Assembly: GCA_041390125.1 (NCBI GenBank)
Contig: JAWKQN010000002.1
Coordinates: forward strand, 248,001 to 312,000
DNA length: 64,000 nt
Direction: 5' to 3'
Source of the DNA: Gemmatimonadota bacterium
GTDB taxonomy: Bacteria > Gemmatimonadota > Gemmatimonadetes > Longimicrobiales > Gaopeijiaceae
Shown: positions 44,682 to 53,881 of the stretch, piece by piece
Numbering within the stretch: the stretch's first letter is position 1
How the letters are laid out: each line of letters begins with the position of its first letter
Notes under the pieces: model-generated
Seen by the model: the letters and a program-made list of their open reading frames with translations, nothing else
Told to the model about the DNA's origin: nothing
Databases searched by the model: none
Position numbers and translations under genes: made by a program

Positions 44682-46214
44682 TCAACCGCGCGCGGCGCGG
44701 AGCACGGCGAGCACCTCCTCCGTGGCGTCGTTCCGGTTGGGACCGGGCTCGGCACCGGCCTTGAGGAGCAGCCGGGCCACGCCCGGATAGTCGCCCTCGG
44801 GCCTGGCACAGTAGCGGGAGCCGTGACAGCACCACCCGAGCGGCGTGCTTCCGTGTGTCGGATCGCGCACCTCCAGCAGCGCCCGCACGCCGGGGTGGCG
44901 TAGCGCCACCTGCACGCACTCGAGGGCACCCTCCCAGGCCGCGCAGTGCAGCAGCGTGCCCCCGTCCTGGCCCCGGGCCGCCGGATCGAACCCCAACTCC
45001 AGCATCAGCTCCACGGGTCGGGCCTGCCCGGCCCAGGCGGCGTCGGGAAGGGCGCGCTGGTCCGCGGGGGTCAGCTCATCCATGACGTGAGGGTGCTCCC
45101 GGAGCAGGGCATGGGCCTCGGCGGCGTTGCCACGGACGCACGCCGCCAGGAACCGTTGCCTGGGCGTGGCGAACGCCTGGAGCACCTGGAAGGCCTCCTC
45201 CTGATCGAACTGCGCGGCCACCTGCAGCGGCGAGAGGTTCTGGCCGATGGTCCACGTGTAGATGTGGACGCTGCTCGGTGGCTGCTCGGCAAAGTCCCCC
45301 TGCCCCGTGCGCGCACCGAGGAGCGTGGGGTCCGCCTCCAGCATCTCACGCAGCAGGTCGGCCCGGCCCAGCGCGGCGGCCAGGAACACGTCGGCGCGCG
45401 CACCCCGTTGCACGAGGTACGCGGCCAGAGGGAAGCGACCGGCATCGCGGCGTCGCTCGAGCATCCACTGCGCCGGTGACGCACGGTGGTCGACGTCCAA
45501 CGCGTCGATGTCGGCGCCATGCGCGAGCAGCAGATCGACCACCTCGCGCGAGCGGGCGAAGTGCAACGGGGTCTGTCCGTCCCCCCCGCGCTGGTGGACA
45601 CAGGACGGATCGTCTTGGATCATCCGAGCCAGGAGGTCGGGCCGATCGAGGTGCGCGGCCCCGCAGGCGTCGGGGTCGGCGCCCGCAGCCAACAGGCGTT
45701 GGGCGACCTCACCCTTCGCCACGTGGAGCGTGTGGAAGCCTCCGGCCCACCAGTCGCTGCGCCGATTGGGATCGGCCCCCAGCTCCAGCAGCAGCTCCAC
45801 CATCTGCAGGTTGCCCTGGCCGGCGAAGTGGACCAGCGCGGGAGCGTCGAAGGAGAAGAGCGGGGCGTCGATCATCCGGCGGGCAACCGGATGGCGCTCG
45901 AACAGGGCGCGCAGCTCGGAGAGATCTCCGGCCGCGAACGCACGGCGAAATGTCTCGTGCAGAGCACCGTCCCGGAGGGCCTCGGACGCCGCGACGTGCG
46001 CCGCGAGCGCCGCCCAGTCGGCGAATCCGTACTCGCGGGCCAGCGTGAACTGGGCGTCGGCGAGGCCGATGTCGCGCTTGTCCGGGAGGTGCTGTCGGAT
46101 GCGGGCGGTCGCGTCGGGATCCGCCGCCCGGTGGGCCCGGAGGAGGTCCTTGGCGAGCTTCTTCTGTTGTTCGAGCGAGGGCTGCGCGGGCAGGGGACGC
46201 CGTGGAGCGGACAC
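44682..46214 (-). CDS. Ankyrin-repeat protein, 510 aa
   Basis: Soluble protein made mainly of ankyrin repeats. After a basic helical N-terminus (SLEQQKKLAKDLLRAHRAAD) come about nine repeats, clearest at DAPALVHFAGQGNLQMVELLLELGADPN, GDGQTPLHFARSREVVDLLLAHGADIDA-type and TLLHCAAWEGALECVQVAL. No signal peptide is visible, so it is cytoplasmic. The N-terminal ARIRQHLPDKRDIGLADAQF segment before the repeats is shared by many bacterial ankyrin proteins of this size. GTG start with AAGGAGG 5 bases upstream. Partner unknown. Confidence 0.88.
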   Translation of the reverse strand: MSAPRRPLPAQPSLEQQKKLAKDLLRAHRAADPDATARIRQHLPDKRDIGLADAQFTLAREYGFADWAALAAHVAASEALRDGALHETFRRAFAAGDLSELRALFERHPVARRMIDAPLFSFDAPALVHFAGQGNLQMVELLLELGADPNRRSDWWAGGFHTLHVAKGEVAQRLLAAGADPDACGAAHLDRPDLLARMIQDDPSCVHQRGGDGQTPLHFARSREVVDLLLAHGADIDALDVDHRASPAQWMLERRRDAGRFPLAAYLVQRGARADVFLAAALGRADLLREMLEADPTLLGARTGQGDFAEQPPSSVHIYTWTIGQNLSPLQVAAQFDQEEAFQVLQAFATPRQRFLAACVRGNAAEAHALLREHPHVMDELTPADQRALPDAAWAGQARPVELMLELGFDPAARGQDGGTLLHCAAWEGALECVQVALRHPGVRALLEVRDPTHGSTPLGWCCHGSRYCARPEGDYPGVARLLLKAGAEPGPNRNDATEEVLAVLRAARG

Positions 46215-46487
46215 CGATCCTCCTTCGTGTACGGCCGGTGTCCGCGCGTTCGGCCCCGAAGAAGGGTGACCGGTCGAGCCGTGTGGAGAGACAGGTGGGC
46301 GCAGCCCTTCCCGCGGACCGGGGGCACCCTGTCGGTGCACACGGGGAATGCTAGGACCGGCGGCCGCGGCCGGCAACGAGCGCCGGCCTCGATCGCCCTT
46401 CGCGCATCACCACGGACGGCGCCGGTCAGATCGCGGACGCGCGGTGGCCGCCTGGAAGGACGCGAGGCGCGTCGCCAGGCCGTGGTG

Positions 46488-47873
46488 CTACGGCACCACC
46501 GCACCCACCAGCGCCTCCAAGGCCGCCGGCTCCCGCGGCAGGCCCGCCGTCAGGACCTCCACGCCGTCCTCGGTCACCACCACGACGTCCTCGGTGAAGA
46601 CGCTGATCCCGCGCTCATGGTTGTAGTACCAGGGCTCCACCGTGAAGACGGTCCCCGGCCGCAGCGGCTCGGTCTCGTCGAACGGATCGCCGGTGCTGAG
46701 TCCGATGGCGTGGCCGAAGAACAGGCCCACCTGCATGTAGGGCTTCTCGTGGTCGGGGATGGCCTCGTCCGCCACCCGGCGCAGGTCGGCGAACGTCACG
46801 CCGGGTCGGATCGCTGCCAGGATCCGGTCGGAGACGCCCACCTCCATGGTCAGCACCTCGCGCTGCTCGGCGCTGAAGCGGCCCGAGACCGGGAAGGTCC
46901 GCCCCACGTCGCTGACGTAGTGGTCCAGCTCGCAGCCCACGTCGAAGATCACGAGGTCGCCGGCCTGGAGCGCGCGGTTCCGGCGATCGTAGTGCGCCGC
47001 CAGGATGCGCCAGGGCCAGAGCGAGTTGGGACCCGACTTGATGATGGGGTGGAACGGGATGCGTTGCGCACCCCCGCGCTTGCAGGCGGCTTCGAACGAA
47101 GCCTCGAGGTCGCGCTCGGTCACGCCAGGCCGGACCAGGGCCGCCGCCTCCGCGATGGCGGAGGAGGTGAGCTGCGCGACCCGACGCACGCGGGTCATCT
47201 CGGCCTCCGTCTTCACGGCGCGCACGCGCTGGAAGACGGGCGTGGCGTCGCGCCGCTCCACGTCCGGATGGTGCGCGGCCAGCCAGGCGACGAGCCGCTG
47301 GGCCGGCGTGGGCGGAGGTCCGAAGAGCGCCGGCGCCGGCGGCTCCGGGGGTGCATGCACGTAGACGGCGCGGCCCGCCGTGGCTACGCGCTCCAGCCAT
47401 CCGTCGAGGGAGTCCGCAGGCAGCACGCGCGCGATGCCGGTGCGCCGCGCCAACTCTGGATCGGACGCGAGGGCGCGGCCCGGGAAGTCGTTCCTGCGGG
47501 AGGGATTCTCGAAGCGGAAGTCGCGCTCGGGCACGAACAGCGTGGCGCCCTCCGCATCGATCGCGACCAGCGAGCGTGGCACCTCCAGGCCGGTGAGCCA
47601 CCAGAAGTCGTCGTCCTGGCGGAAGGTCTCCCCGTCCGACAAGCCTTCCGCGCCAGGCACCAGCAGGACGGGCGCGCCGGCGCCACCCAGGGCCGTCAGC
47701 GCCTCCCGGGTGCGGTCGCGCCGCGCCTGCAACTCGGACGCGGGCTCGTCCATGGCGGTCCAGGCGAAGTAGGGTTGCTCGGGGGTCTGGGCCGAGCCGT
47801 GCAGGGGAACCACGGCGGCGAGCAGGACCCACGGGACTGCCAGGACGGACGCGGAACGGGCAGGCAGGGACAT
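46488..47873 (-). CDS. Exported Xaa-Pro aminopeptidase (M24B)
   Basis: Metallopeptidase of 461 residues that removes an N-terminal residue before proline. A signal peptide (about 1-28, ending HGSAQ) directs export. The N-terminal creatinase-like domain (40-215) includes DDDFWWLTGLEVPRSLVAI; the pita-bread catalytic domain has all metal ligands: Asp in FDVGCELDHYVSDVGRTF (two Asp 11 apart), His in FFGHAIGL, Glu in TVEPWYYN and Glu in FTEDVVVV. This is the PepP arrangement. Together with the M20 enzyme it indicates a periplasmic peptide-degrading capacity. Confidence 0.95.
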   Translation of the reverse strand: MSLPARSASVLAVPWVLLAAVVPLHGSAQTPEQPYFAWTAMDEPASELQARRDRTREALTALGGAGAPVLLVPGAEGLSDGETFRQDDDFWWLTGLEVPRSLVAIDAEGATLFVPERDFRFENPSRRNDFPGRALASDPELARRTGIARVLPADSLDGWLERVATAGRAVYVHAPPEPPAPALFGPPPTPAQRLVAWLAAHHPDVERRDATPVFQRVRAVKTEAEMTRVRRVAQLTSSAIAEAAALVRPGVTERDLEASFEAACKRGGAQRIPFHPIIKSGPNSLWPWRILAAHYDRRNRALQAGDLVIFDVGCELDHYVSDVGRTFPVSGRFSAEQREVLTMEVGVSDRILAAIRPGVTFADLRRVADEAIPDHEKPYMQVGLFFGHAIGLSTGDPFDETEPLRPGTVFTVEPWYYNHERGISVFTEDVVVVTEDGVEVLTAGLPREPAALEALVGAVVP

Positions 47874-48018
47874 GAGGAGGACTCCGAGGTGCGGGCAGCA
47901 CGACCGGCGGACGACGACCCTGCACGGTCGGGCCGCACGCGTTCTCGTACAAGCCCGGGCGCCGATGCGCGTCTGCGCGGCCGCCGTGGGGAACGTTGAT
48001 CCCCGCCAGCGCGCGCGT

Positions 48019-48918
48019 ATGGTGCAGGCGACACACGCGCCTTTCCGCGCCTCGATCGAGGAGCCGGACCTGAGCGATCTCTACGACGTCGAGCCCTTCG
48101 TTCCCGACGACGAGCCGGGCTTCGGGGCCTTCCGCCCCCGCGGGCTCCAGGCGCTCCTGCTCCGGATCGTGCGCATCCAACCGCTGAATCGCGGCCGCTC
48201 CCGCCGCCGCGTGGCCGATCTCGTGCGACGCTTTGCGCCCGACGGTGTCGTGGACACGCGCATGCGCGGTGCGGCCTTCCGCTTGCGTGGACGCAGGAAT
48301 CTCATCGAGGACGCCATCCTCGTCCGTCCCGGCTACAACCGCCGCGAGATCGACTTCCTGATTGCCGGCACGCCGATCGGCGGGGTCTTCGTGGACCTGG
48401 GGGCCAACGTCGGGCTGTACACGCTTCCCCTGGCCTTGCACGTCGGCGCCGCCGGGCGGGTGCTCGCGGTCGACGCCAATGCGGAGATCCTGCGCGCCCT
48501 CGCCTTCAACGCGCACGCCTCCGGGTGCGCGAACGTGCGGCTCGTGCACGCGGCGGTCTCGGACGAAGAGGGGCGTGCCCACCTGGAAATCCGCAAGGAC
48601 GACCTCGCGATCGTGGAGGTGGCGGAGGATCCCGCGGGGCCCATCCCGGTCCGCACCCTCGCCGCCCTGGTGGGCGAAGCGGGCCTCGAGCGCGTGGACT
48701 CGGTGAAGGCGGACATCGAGGGCTTCGAGGATCGGGCGCTGCTGCCGTACCTCGAGAGCGCTGCCCCGACGCGGCTGCCCTCACATCTCGTGCTCGAGCA
48801 TTCGGCACGTCCGGCCTGGAAGAGGGACTGCTTCCCCATCCTCGATCGACTGGGCTACGAGGTCGTCGGCCGAGAGCGGAGCAACACGATGCTGCGGATC
48901 CGCGGCCCACGCGGCTGA
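48019..48918 (+). CDS. FkbM family methyltransferase
   Basis: SAM-dependent methyltransferase of 299 residues. Motif I is FVDLGANVGLYTLPLA, the acidic Asp of the second strand is in VLAVDANAEIL, and the FkbM-specific VDSVKADIEGFEDRALL follows, as does HLVLEHSARP. FkbM members O-methylate sugars or natural products. The N-terminal 120 residues before motif I are extra and begin with a hydrophilic segment. The start could also be ATG 47965; 48019 is preferred because the preceding codons look non-coding. Its substrate is not indicated by neighbours. Confidence 0.88.
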   Translation: MVQATHAPFRASIEEPDLSDLYDVEPFVPDDEPGFGAFRPRGLQALLLRIVRIQPLNRGRSRRRVADLVRRFAPDGVVDTRMRGAAFRLRGRRNLIEDAILVRPGYNRREIDFLIAGTPIGGVFVDLGANVGLYTLPLALHVGAAGRVLAVDANAEILRALAFNAHASGCANVRLVHAAVSDEEGRAHLEIRKDDLAIVEVAEDPAGPIPVRTLAALVGEAGLERVDSVKADIEGFEDRALLPYLESAAPTRLPSHLVLEHSARPAWKRDCFPILDRLGYEVVGRERSNTMLRIRGPRG

Positions 48919-48936
48919 ACCGCCCCGCCCCTCCCA

Positions 48937-48988
48937 TTGACATCTTAGGGGAATCCCGCGAGCGTTCCCCTAAACATCTTTGGGGAAT
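48937..48988 (+). promoter_or_regulatory. Repeated operator-like element upstream of padR
   Basis: The 15-mer ACATCTTAGGGGAAT (48940-48954) recurs as ACATCTTTGGGGAAT (48974-48988), one mismatch, 34 bp apart. Between them TTCCCCTAA (48965-48973) is the exact inverted complement of TTAGGGGAA (48945-48953). A TTGACA at 48937-48942 overlaps the first copy and could be a -35 element. Three half-sites just ahead of a PadR gene suggest autoregulation; PadR proteins bind ACAT-containing dyads. Confidence 0.7.
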
Positions 48989-49091
48989 GCCTCCGCAGCC
49001 CGGGCCTTCTGACCCCCGCAGCCCGGGCCCCGTGGACCACTGTGGTCCGGCACGCGTGGCCCCCACCCGATCCGCTCCAACGGAGCTGCGC

Positions 49092-49433
49092 ATGAGCCGG
49101 ATGGACATCCTGCAGGGCACCCTCGACGTGCTGATCCTGCGCACGCTGACGGCCGGGCCCCGCCACGGCTACCAGATCGCGCGCACCATCAAGGCGCTCT
49201 CGGAGGAGGTGCTCCAGGTGGAGGAAGGCGCGCTCTACCCTGCCCTGCACCGCCTCAAGGCGCGCGGGTGGGTGATCGCGGAGTGGGGGCTGTCCGAGAA
49301 CAAGCGGCGCGCCCGCTTCTATCGGCTGACCGCCGCCGGTCAGGACGCCTTGGCGCGGGAAGCCAGCGGCTGGGACCGCTACGCCGGCGCGGTGGGGCGC
49401 GTGCTCGCGGACGTGCCGCGGGAGGGCGCGTGA
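49092..49433 (+). CDS. PadR family transcriptional regulator
   Basis: Winged-helix repressor of 113 residues. It begins with MDILQGTLDVLILRTL, has the recognition region GPRHGYQIARTIKAL and the wing EEGALYPALHRLKARGWV followed by RRARFYRLTAAGQDAL, the PadR consensus. The short C-terminal helix supports dimerisation. Its TGA overlaps the GTG of the ABC permease (GTGA), so regulator and transporter are co-translated, a common pairing in Gemmatimonadota and Acidobacteriota. The element at 48937-48988 is its likely operator. Confidence 0.94.
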   Translation: MSRMDILQGTLDVLILRTLTAGPRHGYQIARTIKALSEEVLQVEEGALYPALHRLKARGWVIAEWGLSENKRRARFYRLTAAGQDALAREASGWDRYAGAVGRVLADVPREGA

Positions 49434-52048
49434 GCCGGGGGCTGGGCGGGCGTCGCCCGGAGGAGGCGGAGCGCGAGATCGCCGAGGAGATCGAAGCCCA
49501 TCTCGCGCACCGCGTGGACGCCCTGATGGAGGAGGGTCTCGACCCCGACGCGGCCCGGCGGCGCGCACGCGCGGAGTTCGGGGACGTGCAGCGCTGGCAC
49601 CGGGAGTGTGCCGAGATCGAGCGGCGGGAGCGCATCGGCTCGGCGCTGCGTCGAGCCCGCTCGCGGGTGGCGCAGGATCTCGCGTTCGCGGTGCGCCAGC
49701 TGCGCCGCAGTCCCGGGTTCGCGGCCGTGGCCCTGGCCACGCTCGCGCTCGGCATCGGGGCCACCACCACCATCGTGGGCGTCGTGCGTGCCGTGGTGCT
49801 GCAACCGCTGCCGTTCAGCGAGCCCGATCGTCTGGTGTGGCTGGACGAGACCACGCCGGCAGGGGCGGGCTTCTCCGTGGCGGAAGGCAACTACGTCGAC
49901 TGGCGCGCGAGCGCGTCCACCCTCTCGGACGTCGGGGCCCTGCGCTCCCAGATCGGGACGCTGAGCGGCGACGAACCGCGCGCCCTGCGCGTCGGCCGGT
50001 CCAGCGCCTCGCTGTTGCCCACGCTGGGCGTGGCGCCGCGGCTCGGGCGTGGATTCACCGAGGACGAGGACCGCGCCAGCGCGCCCGCCGCCGTGGCGGT
50101 GCTGGGCGATGCGCTCTGGCGGGACGCGTTCGGTGCGGACGCCGACGTGATCGGCCGGGACATCGTGCTGGACGGCGTCGCCCACCGCGTGGTCGGCGTG
50201 CTGCCCGAGCAGACCTCCTTCCTGGACCAGCCGGACGTGCTGGTCCCCCTGGGTGCGGACGCGTCGGCCCCCCGGGACGACCACGACCTGGCCGTGGTGG
50301 CCCGGCTCGCGCCGGACGCGTCGGCCACCGCCGCCGACCGCGAGCTGGATGGGGTGGCCCGACGCATCGCCGAGATCCATCCCGTGGTGGAGGGCTGGGG
50401 CGTGCGGGCGCGGCCCATCTCCGACGTGCTGATCGGCGAGAGCCTGGCCCGCGCCGGGAGCGTGCTCCTGGTGGCGGCGATTCTGCTCCTGCTGATCGCC
50501 TGCGTGAACGTCTCCAACCTGCTCCTGGCCCGTAACAGCGTACGCGCGGGTGAGCTGAGCGTGCGGGCGGCGCTCGGCGCCAGCCGGGGCCGCATCGGCG
50601 CCCAGCTCTTCACCGAGGGATTGCTCCTGGCCGCCGCCGGCGGGCTGCTGGGGCTCGGGCTGGCGCGAGCGCTGCTGCCGCTCGTCCAATCGCTGGGCGC
50701 CGGCCAGGTGCCGCGGCTGGACCAGGCGACCCTGGATCCGTGGACGCTGGCCGCCTGCGCGGGTGCGGTGCTGCTGTCCGCGGCGGTCTTCGGGCTGGCA
50801 CCGCTGCTGGATCTGCGCCGCCCCCAGGCCTCCACGCTCCGGGAGACTCCGGGCAGCGGAGGGACGGCCCGGGCGCTGCGCCTCCGGTCCGTGCTCGTCA
50901 CGGGACAGGTGGCGCTGTCGGTGTTCCTGTTGCTCGGCACCGGCCTGTTGCTCCGCTCCTTCCTCCGCCTGTCGGCCGTGGATCCGGGCTTCGAGGTGGA
51001 GCAGCGCGTCGCGGTGCGCGTGGACATGCCCGACCGGCTGTACGGACCGGAGCAGCGACACGTCCTGCTGGACCAGATCCTGGAGCGGGTGCGTGGCGTT
51101 CCCGGCGTCACGGCGGCGGGCGCCAGCGCGGTGCAGGTCTTCAGCGGGTTCAACCTGGCCAACTTCGCGGCCCGTGCCGACCGGATGCCCACCGAAGCCA
51201 CCGGCTTCCTGCCCATCGGCTGGCGCGTGGTCACGCCGGGCTGGTTCGAGGCCATGGGCATCGACGTGCGTAACGGACGTGCGTTCGGGCCGGGAGACGA
51301 CTGGGAGGACGGGACGCCCACGCTGATCAACGCCGCGCTCGCCGAGCAGCTCTGGCCGGGCGAGGACGCGGTGGGGGGCACCCTCGTCTGGGGGGACCCG
51401 GAAGGATCGCGCCTCCGCATCGTAGGGATCGTGGACGACGTGCGGGACGTGCAACTCACGGAGGCGGCGCAACCGATGGTGTTCCGGAGCCACCGCCAGA
51501 TCCCCTGGGCCGCCATGACGGTGGTGGCGCACGTGGACGGACCGCTCCCGGCGGTGGGCGCAGCCGTCCGCCAGGCCGTGCGCGAGGTGGCGCCCGGCCT
51601 GCCCGTGCCTCCGGTGCGACCGCTCTCGGTGGACGTGACGCAGGCGCTGGCGGCCCCGCGCTTCAATGCGGTGCTGGTGGGCACGTTCGGGGTGGTCGGC
51701 CTGCTGCTCGCGCTGATCGGCGTGTACGGTGTGACGTCCTGGGCGGTGCGTCGGCGCGAGCGCGAGATCGGCATCCGCCTGGCGCTGGGGGCCGAGCCCT
51801 CCGAGATGCGCGGCCTGGTGTTGGGGTCGAGCCTCAAGCTCGCGCTGGTCGGCACGGCGATCGGCGTGCTCGCCGCGCTGGGCGGCGCCCGTGCGGTGGC
51901 TACGCTGCTCTACGAGACCGCTCCGTCCGATCCGGCGACCTGGGTGCTCGTGCCCACCCTGTTGCTCGCCGCGACCGCCCTGGCCTCGTGGATCCCCGCG
52001 CGGCGGGCCACGCGGGTGGATCCCAAGGTGGCGTTGGCGGCGGAGTAG
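49430..52048 (+). CDS. MacB/FtsX-type ABC permease (acidobacterial 'orphan' permease class)
   Basis: Large permease of 872 residues. The N-terminal 80 residues are a charged helical cap (EEAEREIAEEIEAHLAHRVD, ARAEFGDVQRWHRECAEIER), typical of this class. Two FtsX/MacB units follow, each with a periplasmic domain: helices near 95-115, then about 350-480 (VLLVAAILLLLIACVNVSNLLL, ELSVRAALGASRGRI), and again near 755-870 (VGLLLALIGVYGVTSWAV, EIGIRLALGAEPSEM). No ATPase is adjacent, so it must use one encoded elsewhere or act without it. GTG start, GGGAGG 4 bases before. It ends exactly where the accessory island begins. Confidence 0.93.
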   Translation: MSRGLGGRRPEEAEREIAEEIEAHLAHRVDALMEEGLDPDAARRRARAEFGDVQRWHRECAEIERRERIGSALRRARSRVAQDLAFAVRQLRRSPGFAAVALATLALGIGATTTIVGVVRAVVLQPLPFSEPDRLVWLDETTPAGAGFSVAEGNYVDWRASASTLSDVGALRSQIGTLSGDEPRALRVGRSSASLLPTLGVAPRLGRGFTEDEDRASAPAAVAVLGDALWRDAFGADADVIGRDIVLDGVAHRVVGVLPEQTSFLDQPDVLVPLGADASAPRDDHDLAVVARLAPDASATAADRELDGVARRIAEIHPVVEGWGVRARPISDVLIGESLARAGSVLLVAAILLLLIACVNVSNLLLARNSVRAGELSVRAALGASRGRIGAQLFTEGLLLAAAGGLLGLGLARALLPLVQSLGAGQVPRLDQATLDPWTLAACAGAVLLSAAVFGLAPLLDLRRPQASTLRETPGSGGTARALRLRSVLVTGQVALSVFLLLGTGLLLRSFLRLSAVDPGFEVEQRVAVRVDMPDRLYGPEQRHVLLDQILERVRGVPGVTAAGASAVQVFSGFNLANFAARADRMPTEATGFLPIGWRVVTPGWFEAMGIDVRNGRAFGPGDDWEDGTPTLINAALAEQLWPGEDAVGGTLVWGDPEGSRLRIVGIVDDVRDVQLTEAAQPMVFRSHRQIPWAAMTVVAHVDGPLPAVGAAVRQAVREVAPGLPVPPVRPLSVDVTQALAAPRFNAVLVGTFGVVGLLLALIGVYGVTSWAVRRREREIGIRLALGAEPSEMRGLVLGSSLKLALVGTAIGVLAALGGARAVATLLYETAPSDPATWVLVPTLLLAATALASWIPARRATRVDPKVALAAE

Positions 52049-52313
52049 GGAGGTACCGGGTCGCCTTCGAGCGGGGCTCCAGGACGTCCCCGGCTTCGAG
52101 TGGGTGCTGATCCACATCGGGAACGACGACGACGACACCGCCGGCTGCATCCTGCTGGGCGACCTGGCCTCGTGGGACATGACGCTCCAGCGCAGCGAGG
52201 CCGCCAACGTCCGCCTATACCCCCGCCTCGCCGAAGCCGCAGAGCGACGGGAGCTGGCCATCATCATCCGCGACCTCGACCTCAAGCGCCGCGACCTGGA
52301 GCTCGCCGCGTGA
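52049..52313 (+). pseudogene. 5'-truncated phage-type DUF5675 gene
   Basis: A reading frame from about 52061 encodes LQDVPGFEWVLIHIGNDDDD and then TAGCILLGDLASWDMTLQRS, the C-terminal half of DUF5675, a family common in phages and often near lysis genes. The conserved HxGN and DTxGC features are visible (TAGC here). The N-terminal half is missing: the frame runs backwards into the ABC permease in a different frame with no start. It marks the left boundary of foreign DNA. Confidence 0.75.
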
Positions 52314-52525
52314 GCGTGCTCATCCGCGAGCGGCTCGACCCCGCCCGGGTCGGGGCTTACGGCGAATGGGTCACCGTCGACGGCGAGCCCTACTGCCCCT
52401 GCCGGACCCGGATCTCCGGGGAGGTCGAGACCTGGCTTGCTTCGCTCGCGGTCTGGACCGCGATGCTGGGGACTGAGTCGATCCCGCACGACTTCGTGTC
52501 GACGACATGTGCGCGATCGTGCTAA
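52310..52525 (+). CDS. Possible small protein, 71 aa, after the DUF5675 fragment
   Basis: A GTG overlapping the previous stop opens a 71-residue frame beginning VSVLIRERLDPARVGAYGEW and including GEPYCPCRTRISGEVETWL. The overlap is the type seen between coupled phage genes, but the C-terminus looks unstructured and a frameshift may have cut it short. I do not recognise it; it may be part of the same degraded phage segment. Confidence 0.35.
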   Translation: MSVLIRERLDPARVGAYGEWVTVDGEPYCPCRTRISGEVETWLASLAVWTAMLGTESIPHDFVSTTCARSC

Positions 52526-52808
52526 GGGCGACGCTCGGGTCCGCGGAGCAGCACCCCCCTGCTGAATCCATGACGGGCACTCCTCGAGTGGCGCGAGGAC
52601 CTGCGCTCAAGGTGGTCAGCGGACTTCCTCTTCGTTCGGAACTCGTACCGGGCCCCCGCGCTCAGGGCCGCGGCTGGATCCGCGGGCGCGTGTCCCAGGC
52701 GCGGGCGTGGGTGACGAACTTCGGCGGATGGCTGTCGAGGCGGGCCGGACCCCTTCTACCCAGCGGACGCTCGTGGTGGAGCGGTTCCTCGAGCGGTTCG
52801 ACCACTAA
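52526..52808 (+). pseudogene. Degraded plus-strand gene remnant ending QRTLVVERFLERFDH
   Basis: Two frames look coding in succession: EDLRSRWSADFLFVRNSYRA (near 52594-52653) and, after a frameshift, DELRRMAVEAGRTPSTQRTL then VVERFLERFDH and a stop at 52806-52808. The ending is nearly repeated at 54025-54069 with mostly synonymous changes. I cannot name the parent protein. The stop overlaps the stop of the minus-strand gene at 52805. Confidence 0.5.
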
Positions 52809-53143
52809 GGCCAGTTGCTTGCGTCCTTCTCAGCGAAGCCTGTCGTGGTGAGGATCACGCGAGGCGGAGGGTCCGCCCCCCACCTCTCTAACCACCCAAG
52901 GCTCGCTACCCGATCAAGGTCCGATCGAAGGGGGGCGTGCTCGGTAAGCGCCGATTCCGTGACGCCGAAGAAGTAGACCGCTCGACCGCTGGAATCGGTC
53001 ACCTTCCAGGTGGCACTGGACGTGTTGAAGTCGTCGGAGCCCATCTCCACGGCTCCACCCGGAGCTCGATGGTCCTGCAACAACCGGATCCACCGGTCAA
53101 CGATGGCAACCCCTCCGGCCCTTCGCGCGGCGAAGTCACTCAT
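52805..53143 (-). CDS. Hypothetical protein, 112 aa (island)
   Basis: I do not recognise it. The product is soluble, with an N-terminal helical part (FAARRAGGVAIVDRWIRLLQ) and a strand-rich middle (ATWKVTDSSGRAVYFFGVTE), ending PPRVILTTTGFAEKDASNWP. The ATG at 53143 overlaps the upstream gene's stop by 8 bases, which decides this start over one at 53203. It has lower GC than the flanking chromosome and belongs to the minus-strand cassette. Confidence 0.55.
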   Translation of the reverse strand: MSDFAARRAGGVAIVDRWIRLLQDHRAPGGAVEMGSDDFNTSSATWKVTDSSGRAVYFFGVTESALTEHAPLRSDLDRVASLGWLERWGADPPPRVILTTTGFAEKDASNWP

Positions 53144-53840
53144 GACGTCCCCGGCCGGAGGGGTCGGTGCCTTCGTCTGCGGTTTGCTCTGTTGGTGAGG
53201 CATCCACTAGCCGACACCACTGGGCGAGCGCCGAGCAAGACAGGATAAACGCCTGGACGAATAGCACCGGCGGTCCAGCGGGCACCCAAAGCATGCGTAC
53301 TTCCTGTTCGGGACTGAACTCGCTGCGCTTGTGAAATCCCGTCTCGCCCGGTTCGGGGTCGACTCCGGTGAACGACAGGTCGCCGTAGGTGACCTCTTGG
53401 CACAGCGCGGCCCGGATCAAGCCCTCACCGGCGAGCACGTCAGACAGAAGGGCGAAGAACGGGTCCGGGTCGACAATCTCGACGGCGAAGCGGCCGAATT
53501 TCTCGTCCACCCCGTCCGGCCTCTTCGTGAGGCAGAGGAGCCACGCATCCGGGATAAGATCAATCCTCACATTGTTCCGGATAGACCCTTCTTGGATCCG
53601 TCCGTGAAAGCCGATACGGCTCGCGACGGTCCTGAAGTCCGGGTCATCGGTTCCCCCTTCTATTGCCCCAGTGCTATAGAAACGCGTGCCCTCAAGCGCG
53701 TCGCCCCTAGAAGGATCTTCGGTAGCTCGGCATGCATTCAGGGTGGATATCCGTACGCGGCCTCGGGCGAAATCCATGGCATACTCCTCCGCCGGGAAGT
53801 AGCGATAGAGAGGCCCGTCGATCTTCGCTGGAGTAGCCAT
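53136..53840 (-). CDS. DUF2971-like hypothetical protein (island)
   Basis: A 234-residue soluble protein. The N-terminus LYRYFPAEEYAMDFARGRVR then ISTLNACRATEDPSRGDALEGT resembles the DUF2971 pattern (Tyr/Arg, 'interesting' ED...RxD...EGT motif). DUF2971 genes are frequent in mobile and defence-associated loci; function unknown. The rest includes IPDAWLLCLTKRPDGVDEKF and a C-terminal hydrophobic segment AFILSCSALAQWCRL. It overlaps the 112-aa gene by 8 bases. The ATG at 53840 has a poor ribosome-binding site. Confidence 0.6.
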   Translation of the reverse strand: MATPAKIDGPLYRYFPAEEYAMDFARGRVRISTLNACRATEDPSRGDALEGTRFYSTGAIEGGTDDPDFRTVASRIGFHGRIQEGSIRNNVRIDLIPDAWLLCLTKRPDGVDEKFGRFAVEIVDPDPFFALLSDVLAGEGLIRAALCQEVTYGDLSFTGVDPEPGETGFHKRSEFSPEQEVRMLWVPAGPPVLFVQAFILSCSALAQWCRLVDASPTEQTADEGTDPSGRGRHE

Positions 53841-53881
53841 GGTTAGTACTCTTGGTGTCCGTCGCACCACGCCTCCGCTCA

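Noticed and set aside
49379..52489. 1036-codon minus-strand open frame
   Set aside because: Antisense to the ABC permease, whose sequence is unmistakable.
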